A DNA stretch of 64,000 nt, from positions 620,001 through 684,000 of the forward strand of contig JBBELK010000571.1 of NCBI GenBank assembly GCA_037783545.1, read 5' to 3'. A program made the position numbers and the translations under genes. Origin of the DNA: Henricia sp. BOLD:AAB3569. Taxonomy: Eukaryota > Echinodermata > Asteroidea > Spinulosida > Echinasteridae. The notes under the pieces were generated by a model. The model ran no database searches. It was not told the origin of the DNA and saw only the letters and a list, made by a program, of their open reading frames with translations. Shown piece after piece: positions 48,301 through 55,055 of this stretch (position 1 is the stretch's first letter; each line of letters begins with the position of its first letter).

Positions 48301-51300
48301 AAAAAGGACTCAAGGATCGACTTCTTCAGGTGAATTGCCTTTAATTTATTTATTCACGCTGTCTAAAAGTCACGTCATACTTCACATTGAAGGCGAATGC
48401 GAATCTGACGTGAATATAATGTCTGGCAATTCACAACGAATATTCGCATAAATTAAATTTACGAGGGTATACGATTTGGCTTGTGTTGGGGAGAACTAAT
48501 ATCAATGCATAGTTCTGACCTGTCAATCAACCGAACCCGCCGACCAATCACAACAGAGCTAGCAGACAGCGCCCACATAGGTCAAAGTGCATTGCCTCAC
48601 AGCAACATCATCACACGATTTTCTGCCGATACGTTGTGTGCGGTGTTCCGAGTGAATTTTTTGTTTCAAGGCCGGGCAATTCGCTGTTCAAAGGTAAGAA
48701 AGCGAATTGTAATGAATATATGACATCTCTGTATCACTGGCATTTTACTAAGTGCGTGCTACGGTAACTGTCGACCCTGAAACATGAATACCTTTGAGTT
48801 TTCTCCAATGAATCTGTGCTTTCCATTGAAAGTCCCATTGGTTTGTGCAGTGTGTGTGGACATTTTGATGATAGCGTGTGAGGCATAGCAACAATATCCA
48901 AGGGGGGCGGGGTTTATTTGCAATCTCGGAACTATGCATTAAGGTTTGTTGTTACATCGGGTTAGGCAAAACAAGTTAAACATTTAAGTCTCGATTTTCA
49001 TGTTTTCAGATTTCTTCTCCCTATGTGGAGGCCTACATGAAGCGGGCTGCGGAGTATTCAGCTGACAATCTGCATCTGATGGATCTGCTGTGGAAATACC
49101 ATGAAAAGATCAGCAATTATCCAGCAGCGGCCAGAATACTACTCAAACTCGCTGAACGATATTGGTACGGTTTGTCCCACTTGACAGATATTTGTACCAA
49201 AAGTCTGTTTATACAATAACCTAGGGCCAATTTCATGGTACTGCTAAATTTGCTTCGCACAGAATTTCTTCGTATTGTAAAATCAGTAACCAGTGAAGAT
49301 TGTATGTCAAATTGTGCTCTAGTAGCAGAATAATAGTAAATACACGGCGCATACGATTTTGGTCGATCACTTATTTTGGCAATATAAAGTAGAGAAAATC
49401 TGTGCTAAGCAAATCTTTGTTCTTAGCTGAATCAAACTTCACATTTTCCAAAAAAGGCGAGTTGAAGTTGGGTAGGTTGACTGGTCTAACTTTAAGACAA
49501 CGATATTGCAAGCGGGCAATAATTATAGACCGGTCTTAGAGGATGTCGCGTTAGCCGGCTAAGCCTATGGACCGGTCTTAGACCGCATATTGCAATCCGC
49601 CCATGGTTATTTTAGGTAACTTGAATTTTGACGCTCAATTTGACAGATATTGCATGTTATTTATTTTAAAAAAATACAAAATAATAAAATAAAAAAAACA
49701 CCTGAACATCCTAGCTCTGTTATGTACTGCAATAGGTTTCTTGTGTTTTCATAATAACAGCACTGATGTTAAGCTACAGCAGCGCATTGAGTACTTATCC
49801 CGGGCAGTCATGTGTGCTAAGAGTAGCAACCGTACGACAAGCACCAGTACTGAGGGGGAATTGCTACAAGAACTGGAAGAGAAACTAGAGGTTAGAATTA
49901 CTGAGTAAAATTTGTTATCCACAAAATGAGTGTGTTCAGATTTTTCCAGAAAATCGATTTCGTTTTAACGCAACAATCATATAAAGGGGGGAAAAACGGG
50001 GAATTTGCAGTCTCGAATTTGGATGTGGAAACAAAAAGGTTGGTGTAATTACCAGGCCTCGAAATTCATTTTCAAAAGGGCACGGCAATTTTCTCTTGGT
50101 AAAGCGCATCTGAATGAGGAAATGGAAATTATGTGTTAGAACTTTTTAAGGGCAACACGGCAAAAGCACAGGGCACCGATGGCAATTTGCCGTGGTGCCG
50201 TGGGTTATGTCAAGGCCTGAATTACTGCACTGCTCTATGGAACCAGATAAATTAGTTTACAAAACATCAGTGGTTTTTTAACGATATCCTTGAAAATATA
50301 CAGATTGAGAGCGTGAAATTTCAGAATGGTAATGAGAAAAATATGACAAATGATTTGGTATAAAAATCTCAATACCCATGGGAAAAACGGGGCGTCAAAA
50401 AATGGATCCCATGATGTTCGTTATGGGGACAATGTATTTTCGCTGCTATAAGTTTCTTGTCGTTATTATCCCAGGTGGCACGACTACAGCTGCAGGTATA
50501 TGAAGCCATAGCACGCTACTGCACCACATTGCCTGGATATCGAGGTGCATTGGCCAAACTCAATGCAGAACTGCTGGATGTAACCAAGGTATTCATTTCG
50601 TATATGCTCTCTCCCAAAAAAAGAAATGCGATTTTCTTAAAATGTAATTTCTCGACCAGAACAGAAGTTTGTTTACAGTGAACTTGTGGATAACAAGGCA
50701 CTGATTGACCAATCACTTTGGAATCGCTTTCAAGACTGTTCCCAAGATGTTGCTCTGCCCTTCCCAAAGTAAATCCAGACATAATAGACAGCCTAAATGT
50801 GACGTGCGTTGCCATGGCAATTGGCTCTAAACTATCATGGCCGTCAGAAAAGTAGCATAGCAAAAGCACAGGGGCACGGTTCAGTGATTTCTAGTTTAGA
50901 GCTAATTGCCTAGGCAACCACCAAAAGGTGACGTATTCACTTCGGCAGTCTATTCATACACTTTCTTGAAGCATACAATGTCTTTACATCCCGGGGTTTG
51001 CTCATCCTGTTGAGACAAGATGTTGCTCTGCCCTTGGGATGAGCTTCCCAAAGTAAATCCAGACAGTAGCGTTTTTCCTATGAAGATGGCATCTGTGAGA
51101 TTGCTCAATAATAGGTCGAAATTCTCTCTAGAGTCGATTAGAATCTATACCAAGTTGGGAATCGGAATCACAAATTGCCCAAGCTTACTTCAGAATTTAT
51201 GACACTGTGAATCTGTCGTCAAGTGCCTAAACCAATGATTGCTTCTACTATCTGCAGTTGTACGGAGACTTTGCCGATGTTTACGACCTGTTTGAATGTC

Positions 51301-54300
51301 AACTGGCTATTGTACACTGTGCTGGCCATTACGACCAACAGTTAGTCCAGTCATTATGGCAACACATCATTGATAAAGGTAGGTCCTCATATCGAACAGA
51401 ATTCACAGGTCCATTCTAGCTAAACAATACACATGGTGACCCAAAACATTCCTAAGGCAAAAAACACAATGTGGTACAAATTAACTGAGTCCATAGGCTA
51501 GTGCACAAAAGCACTGGAACCAGTGGCCAACGTTTGCGTGTTTGGAAAGCAGCCAAGAATTTATGAGGGATGTCAGAGCTCAGGCAATTGCCTGATTTCA
51601 GGCTTTTTCATTTTGTTCGTCTGTGCATAACTGTATATGTTTATACACATTTTAGGCAAAAGTTCCTGAGATTTAAGGCCAAATTTTGACCGCCAACTGA
51701 CATCCCTAATTTATCCGTCCGCCATCTTGGTATGAAAAACATTTTTACGAATTTACTAAAAAAATAAGTAGTGCCGTGCTATCAAATTGTATGAATTTAC
51801 TAAAAACAAAATAAGGATTTCTGAGCTATCAAATTGTTGTTCTGTATGTTCCAAAACTGTATTATTATTTTTTAATTCATTCTTACTTCACAGAGCTCGG
51901 TGAAACCATCGGCAAGTCAGCTGACAGTAGAGTTACCATCCTGAGCAACAAACTACAGTCATTGGGCCGTGTGTATGCCTCGTCAGAACGCTACTTCCCT
52001 ATTGGTACGATTTTTACCACTAAAAATCACTTCAATAATTGTGACCCGCTCTGGAAAAAGGTAGAATGAGTCGCGCAGGCTTGTTCAACTTTTTGCGACC
52101 ATAAGAAGAAATCTGCGGCAGATCCACGCTCATTAAAATACAAAAACACAATGGAAATTCCTGGCGGTGCCCAGATACCGCCTGGAATGCCCGTGTTCCG
52201 CCTGGAATTTCCATTGTGTTTTTGTATTTTAATGAGCTGTATTATACGAGACATTTTTCACCTCGTTTGTTTTTTTTATCTTTGCAGCTTTTTTAGTTCT
52301 GTATTTAGAGAAGAAAAGCTGTGAGCTTAACTGGCCAGCTCCTTGGGTCTTCAAATGCTTCTTGAGTATCGGAGTACCGCTGCCCAAACTGCATGCAATC
52401 TATGACAAGCACTTCAAGGCAAAGGTATTAACACTAAGAAAGAACCTGGCTATTCCCAGCCAAATTGCCGTCTCTCCATATTGTGTGCACTTCATATTTC
52501 GTGAAATGTCTTGTATGTTGGGCATTACACAAATTTCATTCACCACACAAATTCCATTCTCGATTGGTTGTTCTGAAATATATATGTACATGTGTGTCCC
52601 ACGCATAATGTTTTTTCGCGCCAACGCATAATGTTTTTTCGCGCCCACGCAAATGCTTTTTGCGTCACCCGAAGAGTGTCCCATGTGTAACACCAATTTT
52701 TGTGATTTGTCACTTTGATATCTAATAACCAGTTGACGCTGAGATGTTTTTGGAGCAAAATATACAATTTTTTTTAAAACGGCAAATATGATTGGCCAAA
52801 ATTTAAGACCAGGTCAAGCACCACAAATACCGACTCTTGAGGGTCATTTCTACATTGGTTGTATGAATCTTCTCGCCAAAAGATCATACTTTGCAACACT
52901 CCGAGGCGGCCGCCTCGGAGTAAGATTTGCTACACTGACAGGCCGTCCACAGCCATCAAGTTCAAGTTAAATGGTGGATAAAAAAAAAATGTTTACACGT
53001 TGACCGTGGAAGACGGTTGCAAAGCTGACGTTTTAACCTGCAACTGCCCCTGTGACTATACATTGGCAGAACGTGTTTACACCTTCCTCCGGCGTCAAGT
53101 GGCTAACGGAAACAATGACATTTTATAACATTGCTACTTTTCAAATGTTATGGTGTACACTTGTTTAAAATCTGTAGAGATATGGTTATTTCAATTCACT
53201 TACAATTTGGACACTCTGGTTGACATATTTCATGTTATTTTAAAACACCCCATGTTACTTCTTGGTTTATCCCTTATTTCCCCCCTACAGGACCCTTACT
53301 GGCAGACGTCCTCACAACCCCTTCATCTACTGATTGTCGTCTGTGCGTTACTAGACAACTTTGCTGAAGCTCCCAACTCGGTACCAAACTATGAAAGGTA
53401 GGCACTCCGACTGAGTTCTTATTTGTTTTCACATTTCTGTTTAGACCACTATCGCAACACAGAAGCCATTTAGCAGAAAATATTGCTCAGCACAACAAAA
53501 CTTGTTTAGCAAAAATTATTGCTTCTTTCTAGTACTGAAACCAAGGATTCCTCAAAAGTGCCCATTGCACTGTCGCTCTCGAGCGTGAAGAAACTGATGA
53601 GGAGAAGACGATGAATTAGAAACGGCCATTTCAAGCGGAACACGGACATTCCAGGCAGTACCTGGGCACCGCCAGGAATTTCCATTGTGTTTTTGTATTT
53701 TAATGAGCATGAATCTGCCGCAGATTTCTTCTTATGGTCGCAAAAACTTGACCTAGCCTGCGCGACTTATATCGCCTTTTTGCAGAGCGAGTCACATATG
53801 ACCACCTCTTGTGGCAAGGTTGACTGCATGAGCCTCTGTAGAAGCCGCTGAGGCAGGGTGTGCCACTCTGCCTGAAGTGCCTCCCTGAGCTCCTGCACTC
53901 CTAGGGCTGTTTAGAGACGTGCAGATCCAGAGATCAACTCATCGAACGCGGGTTCAATCTCATCGAAAACCCAACAAAATGGGTTTCCTGAGAGCCCATA
54001 ACTAAAGGATTTTTCCAGAAACAAAAAAAAAACCGCATCCCATCACTGTGGGAATCACTTTGTTCAAACAGGTCCTCTTGGACCTGGAGAAAATCACTGA
54101 AGCAGAACAGTCTTGAAAGCGATTCCAAAGTGATTGGTCGATCAGTGCCTTGTTTATCCGCAAGTTCACTGTATTCAGCATATTCCTGTTCGGATCAAGA
54201 ATTTATAGTTTCAGAAAATTGCGTTTATTTTCCAGACGGCAGTTTATCAACGTGTGCCTAGATGCCATCGCCAACTACAAAGTTGAGTTGGAAGCCACAA

Positions 54301-54413
54301 CAGGCATGTCACAGTCTGTACATTCTATCTTGGTTGATTTCAAGCAGCTACAAGCTAAGCTGGATCGGCTGCAGATAAATCACAATCAACGCTTGGATAA
54401 ACTGGAGTCTTAA
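27310..54413 (+). CDS. NUP155: Nuclear pore complex protein NUP155, complete gene, 33 coding exons
   Basis: Scaffold nucleoporin of the inner ring. The N-terminal beta-propeller spans about exons 2-14 and the C-terminal alpha-solenoid exons 15-33. Exons: 27310-27451, 27924-28061, 29179-29275, 30312-30475, 31152-31315, 31639-31738, 32483-32648, 33588-33685, 33985-34158, 34434-34705, 35239-35349, 36484-36646, 37556-37630, 38773-38929, 39358-39424, 40448-40554, 41309-41406, 41767-41897, 42719-42778, 43344-43475, 44023-44100, 45728-45788, 46620-46755, 47216-47366, 48225-48329, 49010-49164, 49761-49890, 50475-50588, 51258-51378, 51894-52004, 52288-52424, 53291-53397, 54236-54413. Every junction is GT-AG and phases close exactly: 4,200 nt, 1,399 residues (human 1,391, from memory). 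Diagnostic blocks are [84 protein letters not shown] and [15 protein letters not shown]. The ATG is in strong context (accATGG); a pyrimidine tract plus CAG at 27281 suggests a spliced 5' UTR. Introns are heavily invaded by repeats, and five exons have degenerate partial tandem copies beside them. Confidence 0.95.
27455..27797 (+). mobile_element. MITE family B copy (NUP155 intron 1)
   Basis: A nearly full copy starting 4 bp after the exon 1 boundary. It carries TTCCAGAAAATGGATTTTGT, CAATTTGGATGTGGAAGC and TTTCAGAATGGTAATGAGAA, and ends near TGATCTGGTCATGCTTTTGTA. Confidence 0.8.
28480..28960 (+). repeat. ~480-bp dispersed repeat G, copy 1 (NUP155 intron 2)
   Basis: Matches 48475-48945 across CCGACCTGTCAATCAA, GAGCTAGCAGACgGCGCCCAC, GTTTTCTCCAATGAATCTGT and ATAGCAACAATATCCAAGGGG. 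It is the same orientation in both introns; class unknown. A separate poly-G run lies at 28099-28120. Confidence 0.75.
29767..30134 (-). mobile_element. MITE family B, full copy with TTAA ends (NUP155 intron 3)
   Basis: TTAAAGGAGCGTGTGTAGAT on the left and ATCTGAATACACGTTCCTTTAA on the right form TIRs, each ending in TTAA. All family blocks are present inverted relative to 27455. TTAA ends suggest a piggyBac- or Kolobok-mobilised element. Confidence 0.85.
30720..30945 (-). repeat. Dispersed repeat family A, partial (NUP155 intron 4)
   Basis: Contains TTACTGCATCTATGTGGCTGA and CAGTTTACCAAACAAGTATAC in family A reverse order, interrupted and diverged. Confidence 0.6.
31425..31600 (+). mobile_element. 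Half-copy of the 14750 MITE family (NUP155 intron 5)
   Basis: The blocks CCCCATATTCGGCTGTGCTG, AATGACACATTGTAAAGA and AAATCGTCAGTCAAACTTGA match 14915-15080. The left arm is missing. Confidence 0.75.
32250..32395 (-). repeat. Dispersed repeat family A, partial (NUP155 intron 6)
   Basis: CAACACAACAACCATACATGG, GGTTTTCTGGAGCTGAAATTT and AGTTTACCATCATG follow family A reverse order. It ends ~90 bp before the exon 7 acceptor. Confidence 0.55.
32660..32704 (+). pseudogene. Partial tandem copy of NUP155 exon 7
   Basis: Bases 32660-32704 repeat the exon 7 start (TTGAGGTAGCCaTTGAtGAA, GCAGACATATCCTGTACAC), 12 bp after the exon 7 donor. It has no acceptor of its own and runs straight into a SINE fragment. 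Confidence 0.85.
32698..32890 (-). mobile_element. SINE S1 partial copy (NUP155 intron 7)
   Basis: Minus-strand S1 core (GGGATCTTTAAAGTGCATTAC, GAAGGATGGAGCAA, CAAGGGCACAGGTACTGCAG). The tRNA-like head and tail are incomplete. Confidence 0.75.
33034..33560. mobile_element. 527-bp transposon with CAGTGATCTCCACTA TIRs and AACACC target duplication (NUP155 intron 7)
   Basis: CAGTGATCTCCACTA at 33034 is exactly mirrored at 33546-33560, and AACACC occurs just outside both ends (33028-33033, 33561-33566). The right subterminal region repeats TTTTGTCCGGGCGGC about four times and then has its inverse. A 23-bp poly-G run lies at 33091-33113, and an inner hairpin (GCGCCCTCAAGAG / CTCTTGAGGGCGC) at 33216-33253. 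The right end is 27 bp from the exon 8 start. Confidence 0.85.
34303..34375 (+). repeat. SINE S1 5' fragment (NUP155 intron 9)
   Basis: GAGTACCGTGGCTGAGCGGT matches the tRNA-like start of the SINE at 45893; an A-rich tail follows soon after. Confidence 0.55.
34731..34930 (+). pseudogene. Tandem partial copies of NUP155 exon 10 (173-bp period)
   Basis: The exon 10 3' half with its donor and first intron bases is repeated with a period of 173 bp; 'attgaggaag' starts at 34568, 34741 and 34914. The second copy is nearly identical and keeps a good donor (AAG|GTAAGA at 34878), but has no acceptor. Using that donor would shift frame and reach TGA at ~34769. The third copy is only ~20 bp. Confidence 0.9.
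34955..35232 (-). repeat. Dispersed repeat family A copy abutting exon 11
   Basis: A full-length inverted copy. Its terminal block CCAATCATGTAATCTGTCTTT ends only 6 bp before the CAG of the exon 11 acceptor, so the repeat supplies the pyrimidine-rich part of that splice site. Confidence 0.8.
35971..36453. repeat. Compound inverted-repeat block with TCGTAATCGTATTGTAAT motifs (NUP155 intron 11)
   Basis: Words of the type GGGGTCACACGmrCAnAATCtCGTAAT and AATACGATTACGAGATGGGGTCACAC alternate in direct and inverted orientation at least five times, with a central non-repetitive insert (36140-36230). It resembles several related MITE termini nested in one another. Confidence 0.65.
36699..36752 (+). 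repeat. Short tandem repeat (NUP155 intron 12)
   Basis: CAGACCTCCCTGTAATAATTT occurs twice, followed by a third diverged copy (CAGACCACCCTG). Confidence 0.85.
37655..38676. mobile_element. ~1 kb element with dense ACTCGTA array, split by a MITE B (NUP155 intron 13)
   Basis: The left terminus CTCTCACACACGGAAAAATCT and following CAAGCTTCAAGAGTTaaCGAA mirror the right end (TTGCCAACTCTTGAAGCTCG ... CCCCGTGTGTGAGAGAG). Between them the heptamer ACTCGTA and close variants occur more than 30 times on one strand. It begins ~25 bp after the exon 13 donor. A full family B MITE interrupts it at 38176-38483. Confidence 0.8.
38176..38483 (-). mobile_element. MITE family B nested in the ACTCGTA element
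   Basis: Bounded by TTAA at 38176 and 38480 with AAGAGCGTGTCCAGATC and its diverged mirror. TTAA on both sides supports TTAA target duplication for this family. Confidence 0.85.
39439..39943. mobile_element. ~505-bp MITE with AGGGGCGTTCGAGA termini (NUP155 intron 15)
   Basis: AGGGGCGTTCGAGACGCTTA...CACCGGGTAACA is mirrored at 39912-39943. The left end is 15 bp past the exon 15 donor. A truncated family B fragment follows immediately (39959-40030). Confidence 0.8.
40793..40933. mobile_element. MITE family C copy 3 (NUP155 intron 16)
   Basis: TTTAAAGGCACAGGCTCGTC and its exact mirror GACGAGCCTGTGCCTTTAA frame a 141-bp hairpin. It is the best-preserved copy of the family. Confidence 0.9.
41614..41684 (+). 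pseudogene. Partial tandem copy of NUP155 exon 18
   Basis: Bases 41614-41676 are almost identical to the exon 18 start and are preceded by an intact CAG acceptor, but diverge and reach an in-frame stop (QA-stop) where the exon should continue. The offset to the true exon is 153 bp. The spacer contains a twofold GGTATTTTATTTGGTATTTC repeat. Confidence 0.9.
42206..42277 (-). repeat. tRNA-like SINE head (NUP155 intron 18)
   Basis: The minus strand shows GGTTGGTGTAGTGGTGCTAC (A-box-like) and GGTTCGAATGCT (B-box-like). There is no clean acceptor stem, so it is read as a SINE fragment. Confidence 0.5.
43510..43641 (+). pseudogene. Full-length decayed tandem copy of NUP155 exon 20
   Basis: It is 132 nt like the real exon and 166 bp downstream of it, with a usable TAG acceptor (43507-43509). 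A TAC-to-TAA change (CTAATCAGTGGTTAAATC) makes an in-frame stop, and the donor G is mutated (AAG|ATGGGT). It cannot be a productive alternative exon. Confidence 0.92.
43980..44005 (-). repeat. Repeat A terminal fragment upstream of exon 21
   Basis: ACCAATCATGTATACTATCTTTAAACTA matches the family A terminus (here over 43975-44002) and lies ~20 bp from the exon 21 acceptor, as at exon 11. Confidence 0.5.
44456..45175 (-). CDS. hAT-transposase C-terminal fragment (ZNF862-like), two exons, antisense in NUP155 intron
   Basis: Exons (minus): 45175-45132 (ends AG|GTTAGT) and 44924-44456 (after TTTTTCAG), joining in frame. The product contains the hAT dimerisation signature: [40 protein letters not shown] (the conserved A-ERgFS block) and [20 protein letters not shown], followed by [15 protein letters not shown]. 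An acidic tail of ~50 residues ends at TTSDSDF. ZNF862-like proteins are hAT-derived. No upstream zinc-finger or catalytic exon was found between 45175 and 45720, so this is a remnant or the 3' end of a truncated copy. Open reading frame and splice sites are intact; expression is unknown. Confidence 0.7.
45238..45360. mobile_element. 123-bp MITE with GGCTGsATCCGAAT termini
   Basis: GGCTGCATCCGAATAAG and AATTCGGATCCAGCC are mirrored, with inner CTGGCTGTGGCTATGCTGTT / AACAGCACAGCCACAG arms. Nested inside the piggyBac-like element. Confidence 0.75.
45893..46258 (+). mobile_element. tRNA-derived SINE S1, full-length (NUP155 intron 22)
   Basis: The head CCGTGGCCGAGCGGTTTAGG (A box) and GCAGGTTCGAACCTCC (B box) resembles a Leu/Ser tRNA. 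It is followed by a unique body with CAAGGCACTCAACCACACTTG and a tail with GAGTGACAGTGCAATGAGCA, ACCAGG and (AAT)n. Partial relatives are at 12640, 32698, 34303, 53530 and 56040. Confidence 0.85.
46485..46560. repeat. TTAGGGCGAC hairpin (NUP155 intron 22)
   Basis: TATTAGGGCGACACCAAAATG / GTCGCCCTATTGAG / GTCGCCCTAATATA form a short hairpin with a third GTCGCCCTAT outside, ~60 bp before exon 23. Confidence 0.6.
46845..46985. mobile_element. MITE family D copy 2 (NUP155 intron 23)
   Basis: A 141-bp hairpin with TATAGACCGaATCGAATAGC and GCTATTCGATACGGTCTATA. A partial family B MITE (47012-47184) follows and reaches to within ~32 bp of exon 24. Confidence 0.88.
47394..48224 (+). repeat. Array of five decoy 3' splice sites plus exon 25 starts (NUP155 intron 24)
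   Basis: Units of ~76-84 bp each consist of a pyrimidine tract, TAG, CTGGATGACATGATGCAGAA (or close variant) and ~45 more bases of exon 25. They start at 47394, 47478, 47559, 47639 and 48149, followed by the real exon at 48225. All five lack a short exon segment (GACGAG region) and run into the next tract instead of a donor. Unit 4 is split by a ~400-bp insertion at 47661-48067. The last unit's tail supplies the true acceptor tract. Confidence 0.92.
47661..48067. mobile_element. Two adjacent MITEs inserted in unit 4 of the exon 25 array
   Basis: Bases 47662-47823 form one hairpin element (GCAGCCGATTTCACGAA / TTTCGTGAAATCGGCTGC). Bases 47824-48067 form a second (CTGGGGCCAATTTCATGGCG / GCCGTGAAATTGGCCCCTGG), of the hAT-like CAGGGGCCAATTTC type. 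The host unit reads GGACCTG before and CTGGTGTC after, consistent with insertion at CCTGG. Confidence 0.85.
48475..48945 (+). repeat. Dispersed repeat G, copy 2 (NUP155 intron 25)
   Basis: Matches 28480-28960 over most of its length with scattered indels (ACAGAGCTAGCAGACaGCGC; GTTTTCTCCAATGAATCTGT). Ends ~65 bp before exon 26. Confidence 0.75.
49223..49430. repeat. Degenerate CAGGGGCCAATTTC-type MITE (NUP155 intron 26)
   Basis: AGGGCCAATTTCATGGTACTG at the left and GTGCTAAGCAAATCTTTGTTC near the right match the family at 47824 and 58377. The right terminus is eroded. Confidence 0.5.
49928..50412 (+). mobile_element. MITE family B copy split by a hAT-like insertion (NUP155 intron 27)
   Basis: Family B blocks (GTGTGTTCAGATTTTTCCAGAA..., AATTTGGATGTGGAAACAA, then TTTCAGAATGGTAATGAGAA) continue on both sides of a 167-bp insert at 50053-50219. 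Confidence 0.85.
50053..50219. mobile_element. 167-bp nested element with CAGGCCTyGA TIRs and AATTAC target duplication
   Basis: CAGGCCTCGA at the left and the mirror TCAAGGCCTG at the right are flanked by AATTAC on both sides (50047-50052, 50220-50225). The uninterrupted family B consensus reads GTAATTACTGCACTG, confirming the duplication. Confidence 0.88.
50775..50890 (+). repeat. Dispersed repeat F copy (NUP155 intron 28)
   Basis: GGCTCTAAACTATCATGGCC and GCAAAAGCACAGGGGCACGG match 23690-23830 and 56490-56650. The duplicated words GATGTTGCTCTGCCC and CCCAAAGTAAATCCAGAC at ~50745 and ~51022 show a further local duplication. Confidence 0.65.
52040..52250. mobile_element. GGAAATTCCwGGCGG palindromic element (NUP155 intron 30)
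   Basis: TCATTAAAATACAAAAACACAATGG is mirrored by CCATTGTGTTTTTGTATTTTAATGAG (quoted here as position-matched arms 52128-52152 and 52210-52235). An inverted relative lies at 53632-53808. Confidence 0.75.
53530..53808 (-). repeat. SINE S1 tail fragment followed by an inverted copy of the 52040 element (NUP155 intron 32)
   Basis: Bases 53530-53626 match the SINE S1 3' part (ACCAAGGATTCCTCAAAAGTG). Bases 53632-53808 match 52040-52250 inverted, including ATTTCTTCTTATGGTCGCAA. Confidence 0.7.
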
Positions 54414-54439
54414 TGATGAATTGGAAGGTATGATAGTTG

Positions 54440-54765
54440 ATTAAAGACAGATTACATGATTGGAAAACGTTTAAAAACAGGAACAGCAGCATTTACATAA
54501 CTAAAGAATAATGTTGATAAACTACCTTGTAGAAATTTCAGCTACATAGATGCAGTAATACTTCAGAAAACCTGAAAAATACATGCATGGTTTTTGTGTT
54601 GAATGAAAGGTAATAACATTTTCTGCAGACAATTTCTCCCACAAAGGTATAATTTTACACAGGAAAAAAATCATGTGGTGTTTATTACCATTGCTATCAA
54701 CACTTTTAGTCGGGTTTTTCTTGTCAACTTGTGAAGTAAAATTTTGGATCACTGCAAATGGGCTT
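54440..54765 (+). repeat. Dispersed repeat family A copy just after the NUP155 stop
   Basis: The best-preserved copy, starting 27 bp after the stop codon (54411-54413). Its first bases contain ATTAAA (54440-54445), which could act as a polyadenylation hexamer, so the transcript may end in or run through the repeat. Confidence 0.75.
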
Positions 54766-55055
54766 TACAACCGTGCTCGTGATCGAAGGGTTATGGGTTC
54801 GAGCCCCACTTGTGCCAACGTGTTTCTGTAAATGGGCAAGGCACTTAATCTCGATTGCCTCGTCAACCCAAGCGATATTTGGGGAGCTGTTGGGGGAATG
54901 CCACAATCTAACTGCTTATAGGATTGTGCGCCTTGGCCAGGCAGCCACCTAGTTGAAGTGAAATGGTTTTGGTGATTTCCTGATGGCAGCGATAATGTTA
55001 ATGGCAACAGTGCCAGGAGTACCCTAGGGTAGACATGTGCGCTATACAAGTGTCC
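54766..55055 (+). mobile_element. tRNA-derived SINE (family S3)
   Basis: The B box GGGTTCGAGCCCC (54796-54808) follows a weak A-box region. A unique body (CACTTAATCTCGATTGCCTCG) and an end near GTGCGCTATACAAGTG are typical of a SINE inserted beside a family A copy. Confidence 0.65.
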
